From Strigamia acuminata (lineage: Eukaryota; Arthropoda; Chilopoda; Geophilomorpha; Linotaeniidae): a DNA stretch of 64,000 nt. The DNA lies in assembly GCA_949358305.1 (NCBI GenBank), contig OX442315.1:16890427-16954426 (forward strand). Direction: 5' to 3'. Position numbers and translations under genes: made by a program. The notes beneath the pieces are model-generated. The model worked only from the letters and a program-made list of their open reading frames with translations. It was not told where the DNA came from and ran no database searches. This document shows positions 13,254-23,695 of this stretch, in pieces (positions within the stretch are counted from its first letter, which is position 1; every line of letters starts with the position of its first letter).

Positions 13254-15100
13254 ATCCGCTAAATGCGGTCTGCTTGTTTTCTCGACCGTGCTAATGAGTA
13301 GTGATGGAATGGAAAAACAATTAACCAATTTTTTATTAATTTCATTTTTGTTCTTTTTTTTTTTAAAAAAAAAACACATGAGTTGAGTACAAATAGTTTT
13401 TTATGAGGCCATTAAAAAATTCCTACCCAGCAACTAATTTCGACTTTGCACTGCTAATTTAGTAAATGGGATGTTTATTAGGGTTATAAATTTCACTTGT
13501 TTTCAACTGTAGTTTTTTCAAAAATACTAATGATTATTTTTGCTTTGTTTCACTGCATTTCCATAGAAAAGAAGCAGCGATAAGGGGAAAATAATCAGAA
13601 TTCTTGTTTCCAGGCAAGATTAAGGAAATATTGCAATAAAAAATTTAAAAAATAAAAAATAAAAACCCCAAAGTTGTTTCAGCATTCAGAGCGCTTGCAG
13701 TTTTCAGTTTAATAAATCTTGAGAAAATTGTTTTCTTAGAACCTTATTCACTGACTCTCTTTCATCTCAAAAAACTCAATTCTCAATAATTAATTGTTGC
13801 AAGAAATCCATGCATTAAGTAAAGTGTTGTCAGATTCAAATGTCAAATGGTTCCACGAAAAAAAAAAACTGGCTATCATCATCAAGATTACAAACTTTAA
13901 ATTGACTAATTTAACTGCCCGTTGCGCCTGCGCGGAATGCAAAACAAAGCACCAAGCACATGGCAGCACTTACCGATCGATCAAAGTTCTAAATCCAAGA
14001 TTTAGCAGCAGTAAACGAAATTTAAGTAAAGTACCAACGCACATTTAAACAAAAAATTCAAGACCAGCCGCTAGCTTGAGAAGAAACCTAAAAATGCATT
14101 TGAAGCAACCTGCAAAAGCAATTGAAATGCATTTTATTGAATCGCATCACTTCCTAAATGCCAAAACCATGAACTGGCAAAGCGCTCTATAAATTCATCA
14201 ATATGAGAAGTGGAGAAGCGGAAGGGCGGGAAAAGCGTATGTTTATTTTACAGTTCGATCTGTAGATCCTTTCCTATTCTACGTACGATTCAGATCAGTT
14301 CACTCTGATGCACCTTTATCACCACATGAAGAGAAAGCCACATTACCAGTGCATCTACATAAGCTCGCTTCCCTGCAATATAGAGCAGACACTCCCATAA
14401 AGAGATGAGAAAAATGTTAGCCACCGCCTTTTGTTTTATCACCACAAGAATGCCGGCCATTTCAACTCGATCACACGCCTCGGCGACCAAGATAAAAATG
14501 TTGGACACGTCAGATATCCCCCACCATCAAGATAGTGTCTCCTATTCCAGCTACATAATATAACTCTAAGATTTTGGCACCATTGCTTTAAGCTGCTAAC
14601 TTGGCACCAACCACAGAAATCCAACGAGCCAACATGCAACTGGCAACAGAGACGAAACTAGTAGTAAAAAATATATATAAAAGCGTCAAGAACAAAGCCA
14701 GAAGCTGAGAAGAGGAGAAAAACTTCTTTTTCCTCCAAAAATCACACTAATGTCCTAGGAAACGATTGCAAGCAAAAGGAAGAACAAAGCCAAAGTGGTA
14801 AAGGCAGTTTCCTCTGTGTCGCCATGACATTACATGAAATCAGATCAACATTCCAACCGTGTTTAGAACACTTTCTTTTATGCTTCCAAACTAGTCATTT
14901 TACACCGAAAATTCATTACATGTGAACATGTACATTTTTTTTTAATTTACATTTTCAGGAACAAAAAAAAAATTAATTAATTTTTTGATAGGAATCGTTG
15001 CTACAAGATTGTCCTTATGAGGAAATAAAAATTGCATTTGTTCCAATCAGATGTCACTATTGATTGGTCATTACGAACACAAATGCAATTGTATAACATC

Positions 15101-15233
15101 AACAAATAAATGATGTTACTTATGGCTTGTCCAATTTAATGTACCAAAATCAGTACTTTTAAAGAAAAAAACCGTCAGGTGGCGTGCCCGATAATAGGGC
15201 TACTGCCACTACTGACCACCAGTCCAATTTTTA
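15101..15233 (+). repeat. DIRS element 1, left inverted terminal repeat
   Basis: This 133-bp repeat is identical, base for base by eye, to the complement of the right repeat. It carries the words GGCTTGTCCAAT and AGTACTTTTAAAGAAAAAA, which recur with small changes in the ends of the second DIRS element at 36.5 kb and in two solo fragments. Confidence 0.95.
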
Positions 15234-15333
15234 CTGACCACTGGTCAGTACACGTTTTTTAAGTCTCCGACTTTTATTTAAATTATCACTTAAATTTGGT
15301 AATTTCTTCATTGCTTTTGAACTAATTCGTCAC

Positions 15334-16816
15334 ATGGCAGAAGCAGCTATCGTAAGAAGAAGGAAAATGGGTAACGATGCTTCGAAAAGCACACCACCAA
15401 TTACCCGACCACGCGGAGGAACCAGAATCGAGGCGGCCATTGATGTTCCCAAAACGTCGCGTGGGCATATCATCAACAATTTGGTAACATCGCATCCGCG
15501 TGCTGAAATCATTTCGTCACGAACACGTTCCGGACGCAAAAAATCCGTGACCGAAGTTGCGGCAGTTACCTCCGCCGAACTCCATGTTACCGACAAGTCT
15601 GCAGCGGGCGAGGAAAATGACGGCCACGATGAGGGAAACATTCAGATCAATCCAGCAGACCATAACAGCTCTACAGAGGAATCGGACAGAGAGGTGGATA
15701 GTAATATAACCATCTCCAGGGAATATTTTGACAATCTGAGACATGAGGCGGCAAAAGCTAAAGGACTGCCTGACTCCCTTTTTTCTACCCAAAATGATTT
15801 GATTGATTTCTCGCAAATGCCCTGCTCTAGCAAAGACAGGTGGAGCGGTGATAGAAATATCAATTCTGTTCATTATGATCTTCCAGACTATGATGGAATT
15901 TCCCCATTGCGCGGGAAGTTTGTCAGAGATCAGCATGGCTCATGGTCCATCGCGGACAAGAGAAGCGATCTCAGTCAGGAAAACGTAAGTATTTCACATT
16001 ATGTTGTGGGCTGAAACCACTTATACTATATGCAAGATTTTTTATTTTTAGTCTCGTCGATCATTCGATTTCAATGATTCGGGAGCTTATTACGATGGTC
16101 AAAAGCACCACGAGGGGCGAGGTTGTGGACGCAACTATATGGAAACCGATTGGGACCGCTCCCGTGAAGAATTTGGTTCTCCCTGCCGACGCAAACCGTA
16201 CGATCGTGTCGAAAATGGATCGAGTGAGATACGTTTTTTGTCTCCTAGTCAAGAGGGGGACTCGGACGGATCCGAATGGGGATCCGAGGAGGAGATTCCA
16301 TTTCTAGCTAAGGAATCCGCTAATCAGATTGAGAAACAATTAACAGTACGACCTAGTAAAACTTTACGAATTAAGCTGGCCAAGATCTTCCCTTGCCCGA
16401 CTCATCAGGTCCCGGCCCTAAGAATGACAAAAATGGACCCCGATGTGGAAGCATACGTAAACTCCAGGAAGACTTCCTACTCTGCAGCCCGAGAGAAAGT
16501 ATTTAAAGAGATTGGTTCCTCAATCCTACGCATTGGTGCAGTTGCAGCCAAGGTTTTTGACAGGGAATTTGCCAATAACCCTCTGTCAAAGTCTGAAGCA
16601 TTAACAGCTATGCAGGCAATCCTACTACAAGTTAGTAGTCTGTCATCAAAAGTAAATGACGAGAGACGATTTAATGTTGTGAACGCGCTAGCGGGACGTA
16701 ATACCAACATTTCAAAGTCTTTCCGGCATAGCCATCACGAATTCTTGTTTGAAAACAAGTTCGCCGAATACTTTAGTAACTATAATAATGTGCCTGAAAC
16801 AGAGAATATTATCTAA
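15334..16816 (+). CDS. DIRS element 1 Gag-like protein (two exons, intron 15985-16051)
   Basis: ORF1 of the element, predicted to be the structural or nucleic-acid-binding protein of the retrotransposon particle. The first ATG after the left repeat is at 15334. Exon 1 has 217 codons and ends at a GTAAGT donor. After a 67-bp intron, exon 2 (from 16052) continues in the same phase. If the next intron is retained, the protein ends at 16816 with about 471 residues. The N-terminal half is acidic and Ser-rich. The middle (KIFPCPTHQVP, about 16380 onward) is conserved in the second DIRS element at 37.7 kb, which supports the exon 2 frame. The family is recognised by position and by this internal comparison; no enzymatic domain is expected. 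Splicing is inferred from site quality and frame. Confidence 0.75.
15985..16051 (+). other. Predicted intron 1 in DIRS gag (67 bp, phase 0)
   Basis: The donor is GTAAGT. The acceptor is a T-rich tract ending in TTTTTAG. Removing it joins the two gag frames without a shift, and retaining it puts a stop (TGA near 16012) in the frame. The second DIRS element has a candidate intron of exactly the same length at the matching place (37383-37449). Confidence 0.75.
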
Positions 16817-16843
16817 ACTATTACAAATTTCCGTTTGTTTCAG
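16776..16843 (+). other. Predicted intron 2, linking gag to pol (68 bp, phase 1)
   Basis: The donor is GTAACT. A CTAAAC branch-point-like word near 16814 precedes the acceptor TTTGTTTCAG. Removal joins exon 2 in phase with the frame that runs on into Pol, with no stop up to 19242. Retention ends the frame at 16816. A GTAATT donor at the matching place in the second DIRS element (38100-38161, 62 bp) supports it. Confidence 0.65.
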
Positions 16844-19242
16844 AAAAACAATCTGACGAGTTTTTTGCCCTGGACAAAGCAAGAACGCGATCTGGCGGCA
16901 ACAGAGGTGGAGGGTCACATTTTCGATCACACCCATACCAACAAAACTTCAGGGACAACAAGCACCAAAGTTATCAACAGAAAACGAATTTTCAGGCTAG
17001 AAGTAACACCCAAGGAACCGACGGTCGTCCCAAGCCTTTTTACAAGAAACCTTTTACACGAGGGCGTGGCGGATACACCAAAGATCATTCAAAAAATAAC
17101 AAATCGGGTGAGGAGTCGAATTTACACATGCATGAATCTTCTCCTCTTATTTACGAATCAGGGGGGTCCAGTTCATCAGCCTTTATTGAAATACCATTTA
17201 CACAATCTTCGGCTCGTTCGAGCCGGTTACCTCTGTGCATCCACAATTGGAAGAAATTAACTAGTGATCCCTGGGTCCTATCTACAGTTAAAGGATATCA
17301 GATTGATTTTGAATCTCATCCCATTCAGTCCCCTTTCACTCATCCGGTTTTTTCAGAGGAAGCAACATTATTGATTGATGAGGAAGTTAAAAATATGGTT
17401 AGAAAAGGTGCAGCTTATGCCGTTAACCACAGACCAGATCAGATTATTAGTTTTTTGTTTTTAGTTCCAAAAAAGGATGGAGGTTTCCGACCAATTCTAA
17501 ATTTAAAGCCATTAAATGAACATATTACCTTTCATCATTTTAAAATGGAAGGAATCCACACAGCACTGAGTCTTATTGAACCGAATTATTTTATGATAAA
17601 AATTGATTTATCTGATGCCTATTTTTCAGTGGCCATTGATAAGAATTTTAGAAAATTTCTTAGGTTTATTTGGAAAGGAGTCCTCTATGAACTGGGTGTA
17701 TTACCCTTTGGTTTAGGTCCGGCCCCATACATTTTCACAAAGATATGTCGAATAATAGCATCATTTTTAAGGTCATTGAATGTTCTTCTTGCAGTTTTTA
17801 TAGATGATTGGTTTTTTACATCTGAAAACAGAGAGCTTTTGATTAAACAAAGAGATTTTTTCATTTCCTTAATTCAAAATTTAGGTTTTATAGTTAATAA
17901 TAAAAAATCAATCTTAGAGCCTACTACAAAATTAATTTTTTTGGGTTTTGAAATAGATTCAGTCAAAATGTTAGTATCCTTACCCGAGGAGAGGGCTAAA
18001 GGAATTCAGATTTCCATTAAGAATTTACTTAACAAACAAAAAGTGTCTGTTCGAGAAGTAGCTTCAGTTATTGGCAAACTGAATGCCACCGCTCTGGCGA
18101 TTTCCTCTGCACCTTTGCATTATCGAGGACTTCAGCAACTAAAGACGCGTTTCTTACGTAAGGGTTCGTATGAATCTGAATGCTATCTTAACAAAGAATC
18201 CCGTAACGAATTAAGATGGTGGATTAGAAATTTGAATTCATGCAAAGGTAGATCTCTTATTCCAAAACCAGTTGTTCTAACTTTAGAGTCGGATGCTTCA
18301 TCCACAGGATGGGGTGCAGTTTCGGGAAACACAAGCATTGGAGGTGTATGGACAGGAGTTTACCTTTCTAAACATATCAACGTTCTTGAGCTTGTAGCAG
18401 CTTTCTGGGCACTAAAAGCTTTAGCTAGGGACCAGTCAGGAGTGTCCATTCGAATTAAAATGGATAATACATCAGCCATAGCAGCAATAAATAATCTCGG
18501 TAGCCCACGATCATCAGAATTAACTGCGGTAGCTCAGGACTTGTGGTCTTGGGCAATGGACAGAAACTTAACAATTTTAGCGGAACACATCCCAGGTACA
18601 GATAACTGTTTGGCAGACGCAGCTTCACGAGGTAGTCTGTTTGATTCGGGTGATTGGAAATTAGATCAAGAGGTCTTTAACCTTATTTCCAACCTGTGGG
18701 GTCCATTTTGTATCGATTTATTCGCCTCTAATCATAATTTTCAGCTTTCACCTTATTACAGTTGGAAGCCAGATCCTTCAGCAAAGGCTTTTGATGCTCT
18801 AATCCAAAACTGGGGTTCTGGAATTCCATATGCTTTTCCCCCATTTGCACTTATTCCTGCTTGCATTCAACGACTGAAATATGCTTCCTTCACACAGGAA
18901 TTGGTGTTGATTGCCCCAGTCTGGACCGCCCAACCATGGTTCCCTATGCTTTGGAAGCTGTCGACAGACATTCCCTGTCTGCTACCGAACCACCCTCAAT
19001 TGATACTCAATCCAAAGGGAGAATCTCACCCTCTGATTCTGAATCAATCACTACTTCTAGCTGCATGGAAACTCTCCTCACCAAGCTTAGAAACGAGGGA
19101 CTTTCAGAAGAGGCTTCCAGGTTGGTGGGATCTTCCTGGAAAAAATCATCAGCTAAAAACTATGAACGTTACTGGAGAAGCTGGTGCGAATGGGCTCAGA
19201 AAAAACATGTTAACCCTTTTTCGCCATCTCACTTCCAACTAG
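16844..19242 (+). CDS. DIRS element 1 Pol: Gag tail, reverse transcriptase, RNase H, DAM-like methyltransferase
   Basis: This makes and processes the element's DNA. The open frame runs from the intron 2 acceptor; the first ATG inside it is at 17128, giving 704 residues. The first 95 codons are Gly/Arg/Gln-rich, like a Gag C-terminus. Numbering from the 17128 Met: RT spans about 100-300, with KKDGGFRPILNLKPLN near 113, DLSDAYFSV and LPFGLGPAPYIF, and the catalytic FIDDW near 224 in place of the usual YxDD. RNase H starts near 386 with LESDASSTGWG and also shows ELVAAFWALKAL and KMDNTSA. The methyltransferase-like domain begins near 529 with IDLFAS and includes PYAFPPF and APVWTAQPWFP, motifs typical of DIRS elements. 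The last part overlaps the recombinase frame. No stop or frameshift is seen. Confidence 0.9.
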
Positions 19243-20033
19243 CTAATTTTCTTAGTACTCTTTCTATTTCTGGCTTGGCTTATAATACCATAAACTGCTA
19301 CAGATCAGCAATTTCTCAGACACTCTGTGTGAGTGGGCATGAAGCTTTAGGAACCCATCCTTTAATACATCGAGTAATGAAGGGTATTTTTCTTTCAAAA
19401 CCCCCTAAACCAAGATACTCCCACATCTGGCATGTAGGCCCAGTTCTAATCTATTTAAAAAGCATTTCCTTAAATCAGTCATCCCCAAAATTAGCTGTGA
19501 ATCTCAAAACAATAGGCATTCTAGCACTCTGTCTTGCGAGTAGATCTTCTGATTTATGTGCCTTATCTTCCGAGATAACATTTTATGAAAACTCATGTAG
19601 CATTCCTTTACTTAAGACCCGAAAATCTGGGTCCCAGGCACCTTTTGTAGTCAATTCTTTCACGGATACTGATTTATGTCCTGTTTCAGCAGTAAAATTT
19701 TACTTGAAATTTTCAACACCATTCAGGGGCCATCATAAACAGTTTTTTCTTTCTTCATCTCAACCCTTTCAACCAGTCTCCATCAGTACCATCGCTAGAT
19801 GGGTGAAAACAATTCTTACTAATGCAGGAATAGACACTTCTATTTTTAAAGCGCATTCCACAAGAGCAGCTTCGACCTCTTTTGCATTCAGTAAAGGTTT
19901 ACATCTCTCTCATATTATGAAAGCTGCGGATTGGTCCACAGCAAGAACGTTTCACAATCATTATAACAAACCAATTGATAATATAACGCATGAATTTTCC
20001 TCAACCATTTTGAGTGGCTACGAACAGCCATAA
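18861..20033 (+). CDS. DIRS element 1 tyrosine recombinase
   Basis: This integrates the circular DNA copy by site-specific recombination instead of by an integrase. The open frame starts at 18861, inside the methyltransferase coding region in another frame. Its first ~68 residues look like overprinting, so the Met at 19065 is a better start and gives about 322 residues. Catalytic residues, numbered from 18861, are Arg228 (ASRSSDLCAL), His332 and Arg335 (HSTRAAS), Trp in AADWS near 357, and the nucleophile Tyr368 (FHNHYNKP). The N-terminal SAM-like helical part contains NYERYWRSWCEWA. The frame overlaps pol by up to 382 nt, so expression needs reinitiation, a frameshift or a separate transcript. 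It ends just inside the internal complementary region. Confidence 0.92.
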   Translation: MHSTTEICFLHTGIGVDCPSLDRPTMVPYALEAVDRHSLSATEPPSIDTQSKGRISPSDSESITTSSCMETLLTKLRNEGLSEEASRLVGSSWKKSSAKNYERYWRSWCEWAQKKHVNPFSPSHFQLANFLSTLSISGLAYNTINCYRSAISQTLCVSGHEALGTHPLIHRVMKGIFLSKPPKPRYSHIWHVGPVLIYLKSISLNQSSPKLAVNLKTIGILALCLASRSSDLCALSSEITFYENSCSIPLLKTRKSGSQAPFVVNSFTDTDLCPVSAVKFYLKFSTPFRGHHKQFFLSSSQPFQPVSISTIARWVKTILTNAGIDTSIFKAHSTRAASTSFAFSKGLHLSHIMKAADWSTARTFHNHYNKPIDNITHEFSSTILSGYEQP

Positions 20034-20120
20034 GTAACATCATTTATTTGTTGATGTTATACAATAGTAAATTTTGCAAAGTAATGAAGCAAAATATTAA
20101 TTGTATGAATAACAAATAAA
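20026..20120 (+). repeat. DIRS element 1 internal complementary region
   Basis: Bases 20026-20065 are the complement of the left end (15088 to about 15128). Bases 20063-20120 are the complement of the right end (about 20240-20297). The two halves overlap at AAT, which corresponds to the ATT at each terminus. In DIRS replication models this region templates restoration of the ends and circularisation. It overlaps the recombinase stop codon and the first bases of the right repeat. Confidence 0.92.
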
Positions 20121-20249
20121 AATTGGACTGGTGGTCAGTAGTGGCAGTAGCCCTATTATCGGGCACGCCACCTGACGGTTTTTTTCTTTAAAAGTACTGA
20201 TTTTGGTACATTAAATTGGACAAGCCATAAGTAACATCATTTATTTGTT
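20117..20249 (-). repeat. DIRS element 1, right inverted terminal repeat
   Basis: This is the exact complement of 15101-15233 over 133 bp. The element runs a further 48 bp to the ATT at 20295-20297. That terminal extension differs from the left one and is copied in the internal complementary region. Confidence 0.95.
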
Positions 20250-21086
20250 ATTCATACAATTAATATTTTGCTTCATTACTTTGCAAAATTTACTATTTCC
20301 TCACACGATTCAATTTCACACGTATGTTTCGATTCCAATAGAAGAGTTGAGAAGAGAAGAGAAAATAAAGTGGTGTATTAAAAAATCCAGTGATAGGGGT
20401 CCAAAATTTCATTATAATAATAAAAAAATCCAAGAACCACGCAGAGAAGCCTACCACATCAAATACTTTATCAACACAATTTTTTCATTTCTTTCAGAGA
20501 CTAAAGTGACGACAGGTAAGCTATCAATTAATTGGTAACTTACCAGCAAATAAACCAATTTCCTTAACCGCAATTTGACAACGGCAACAGATAGATTCCG
20601 ACAAGCTTGAATTATTAGATTGATGTTGTTTGGTCGCATGACTTATTACTATTTCAAACCTGAATTGCTCTGACAAAAAAGAAACGGCACATTATGAATA
20701 GCTATCTAGTGCCTAACAAATGCAGCCTAGCGAAACCAACATCTCTACGTTGCAATTCGGTAACTATTTTACATGTAACAGCCATTGCCGTTTGTGCCAT
20801 AAAATAGTAAAGCACGTTCCATAAGCCCTAATACCAACAAATAAATCACTCGCTTTTAAAGTTGTTAAAGCGAAAGACCGATTATAATGTCCTTTTTAAA
20901 ACCGGTGTCTCCGTCTGTTATTACTTGAGCGTGCGTCCATTATTGAGTTAAACTGTCCCTAGGCTTGGGCTGGACAAAGACCACGCAGTGACGACTGTCA
21001 AAACGTATACAACGAATCTCATTTGTCAAATATACTAGTGAAGCTAGCTAACATGGTTTCCGGACAGTTTCAAAACTTTCAGACAC

Positions 21087-21283
21087 CTATACTCTGGCCA
21101 ACTGTAACTTGGGCCTATTTATGACTTGAAGATACATTTTCTGATAAAATACAAACAATATTACATCATTTCAATGATAAAAATAATAAAACAAATTTAA
21201 AACCAAACTGAACTATTTTTCCTGGTGGTTGCACACAGACTACAGTGGGAAATAGGCCCAAGTTACGGTTTGCCAGAGTATAG
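21087..21283. mobile_element. 197-bp MITE with 34-bp terminal inverted repeats
   Basis: The left end begins CTATACTCTGGC and includes GTAACTTGGGCCTATTT. The right end is its complement with about four mismatches over 34 bp. The interior is A/T-rich and non-coding. No duplication at the flanks is clear, so the superfamily is unassigned. Confidence 0.7.
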
Positions 21284-23568
21284 CTCTTGCGATTCTTGCG
21301 ATACGTCCATATCTCAGATTTTGATGAAACTTGGTTTGCTTGACAATATTGTTCAGTAAGAGACACCGATCACTTCTTACTACATGGGTGGCTTTATTCG
21401 GACTAACAAATAAGAGTAAAAAGGGAAAAACGTACATGGGGGAGGACAGTTTAAAAGATACTAGAAGTAGACTAAACAATTGGCATTACACTACAGGAAT
21501 AAAATATATTACCGTGTATTTTATCCTTGCTGTATAATTCAATGAGACAATGTAGAAAATAAGGACATTTCTCTGCATAATACCCAAGTTGCCACTAGCA
21601 GCTATAATAAATTCACGTATCATCTATCATGTTTCAACTTCCCACTAGCAGCAATAACTCAAAAGCGTCTATTTACCAAGCCCCTCACCAACTCCCCATC
21701 CATTTTTTATTTTAATTACTTTAGTTTTTGCACACAAACATTTCCAAACCAAATTTACTCTTAAGATAAACTTTTATCGCATTTTACTATCCCCTAGCAA
21801 CAAATCTATGGCGCCATTACATCACCCAACTCAATTTATTCGGACAAGGGACCTTGTTCCGACTTGATTCACGAGTGGAGTCTCGTGTGTAACCTTTTCC
21901 TTAGTTAATGTGTCGGTTCAAAGTAGGGAGCTTGTTGGTAAATTGCTCTTTTCCTGTTGGGAGTGGAGAAGAGAAAAATGCCAGCCACACGGAAGAAAAC
22001 ATTTTCACTAACAACGCTCTCTTGCTTTTCATCTACTTTTTTTTTCTTTAATTGTCTCGCTTTATTAACTTCGACCCACAAAACTAAATCCTACATCAAT
22101 TGAGCTGCTCAGATAAATGCATTCTTTTTTTTCCTTTTCATTTCTGTCTAGGTCCTTTAATCCAAGATTTTCCACTAAGTTATGGGCCCATAAATTACTG
22201 TCTTGTGAAAGTGCAGTTCAGAACAAGAAGAAAAAGAGAGAAAAAACTTGGCATCCATGTCACTGTGATCAATATTTCACAAATTGTTTTGATATAATGA
22301 GTTTTTTTTTTCTCTCTCACTTTTCCCCTCCCTTTCTCTCTTCCTTTTTCTTCTTCTTACACTCAGACAATGTGCAATAGCCAATGGAGTGTCGTGCTCG
22401 CTCGTGGTTAAATAAAAAGCAATTCATTTCACAGTTTTTTTCCTCTTTTTATTTAAGTAAAAAAAAAAAGAAAAAAAAAAGAAAAAGATAGTTTGAAAAA
22501 AGATAGAAAAAAAAGCGGGAAGAGGAAAAGAGAGGAGTAGTTTCTTCCAAAATAAGTCTTCTCGTGTTTGGTCGCGCGCCAGTTTGCTATCAAACATTCA
22601 TTTTTCCCAGTGTGGATAAGAAAACTCGCTTACCACACTTTTCAAATTTTTATCACCACACAAAGTTTGGCGTGTCGTAAAACTTAGAAAATGAAACACG
22701 AGTTTCTTCTGAAAAGTTGATCGAGCAGGGTCATCAATGGTTAACAACTCGCACCTCGTGTAGGCTCGCAACAAGATGAAAAGTTTGGCAATAAATGACG
22801 GGCCTGAAGGGTTCGAGATAAATCTGCCTCACTGCCGGACCCACCCACACACAAGAGCACTTTTCTCACTTAATTTATGGCAGTTATTAGACTCCAAGTC
22901 GCTGATTAAATATGCAGCCCTTGCTCATTCATCATCGTGAGCAACGCCATTAGCTTGAGCTGCACAAACACACCCACATTAGGACCAAAGATAGGAGACT
23001 TAGTATTCGCACATTCTGTTTACTCTTCTATTACTCACCGGCTGAATAAACATCTTTCTTAATTGCCAGACCCAAATTCAAACATTTGTCCTCTAAACTA
23101 AATCCCTAATTACTTTACATCGACCGGGTCTAGACTATTCGTAAACGATTCCTTCTATATAAACATTTTTTTTTAAATAAAAAATTCATTAAAACGCAGG
23201 AAAGTAGTATAAAAAAACCAAATAAAGTGTATCATTATTTTCATATGGTAATATGCGGTAATCCCAAGTTGAATAATGGGCAGAAGGTCTGCGGCGAATA
23301 AGTCGTTTAAAGACGCTAAAGTGGTAAGCGATGTAGCAAAAAACTTTGTTTGTAATTAGCATCCGTATAAATCAAGTCTTGGTAAATCGTCGTTAAGCCA
23401 GTTGGAGAACTCCAAAATGACTTATAATCTCATTTGTCTATTTAATGTTATTTATCAACATCGTTACATTATACATGCGACAGAAAGGTGAAAGCCAACT
23501 GCGATAAAAATAAACTAAAACGCCAAATTACTAAACATTTAAGTACTAACGATAATAAATGTTTGAGA

Positions 23569-23589
23569 CAGTGGTTCCCAACCTTTTTT
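23569..23589 (+). repeat. hAT-like terminal repeat fragment
   Basis: CAGTGGTTCCCAACCTTTTT resembles the left terminal inverted repeat of many hAT elements. It is followed directly by a DIRS-end fragment, not by a hAT body, so only a scrap remains. Confidence 0.35.
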
Positions 23590-23606
23590 GCTACATTCCC
23601 TCCTAG

Positions 23607-23695
23607 TGTTTTTTCTTTAAAGGTACTATTTATTTATTTAAAAATTAGACCAGCCAAAAGTTAACAACATTTAATCGCAAACGTTGTATAATTAA
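23607..23695 (+). repeat. Solo fragment of a DIRS terminal repeat
   Basis: It contains TTTTTTCTTTAAAGGTACT, then AGACCAGCCAAAAGTTAACAACATTTAAT. This matches, in order and spacing, the right ends of both DIRS elements in this window (TTTAAAGTACT, GGACAAGCC, AGTTAACAACATTTA). It is a diverged remnant of a third DIRS copy. Confidence 0.6.

Larger units (their letters stand above)
7123..15087. other. Non-coding DNA without recognised genes
   Basis: This 8-kb stretch has only short, low-complexity open frames. It contains a (TA)n tract, one MITE at 9.2 kb, a TATA-type sequence at 10.9 kb and a tRNA-like sequence at 13.2 kb, each listed separately. The segments at 10.85-11.3 and 11.9-12.3 kb are noticeably more GC-rich than their surroundings, but no coding exon can be defended there. 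Confidence 0.55.
15088..20297 (+). mobile_element. Structurally complete DIRS-type tyrosine-recombinase retrotransposon (5.2 kb)
   Basis: The element has every structural part of the DIRS group: inverted terminal repeats (15101-15233 and 20117-20249), unequal terminal extensions, an internal complementary region (20026-20120), and genes for Gag, RT/RNase H/methyltransferase and a tyrosine recombinase. The internal complementary region equals the complement of the left end joined to that of the right end, with a 3-bp overlap (ATT at 15088-15090 and 20295-20297). This is the arrangement expected for replication through a circular intermediate. There is no target-site duplication, as is usual for recombinase-integrated elements. 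Both main enzyme frames are open and the repeats are identical, so the copy is young and possibly active. Confidence 0.95.
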
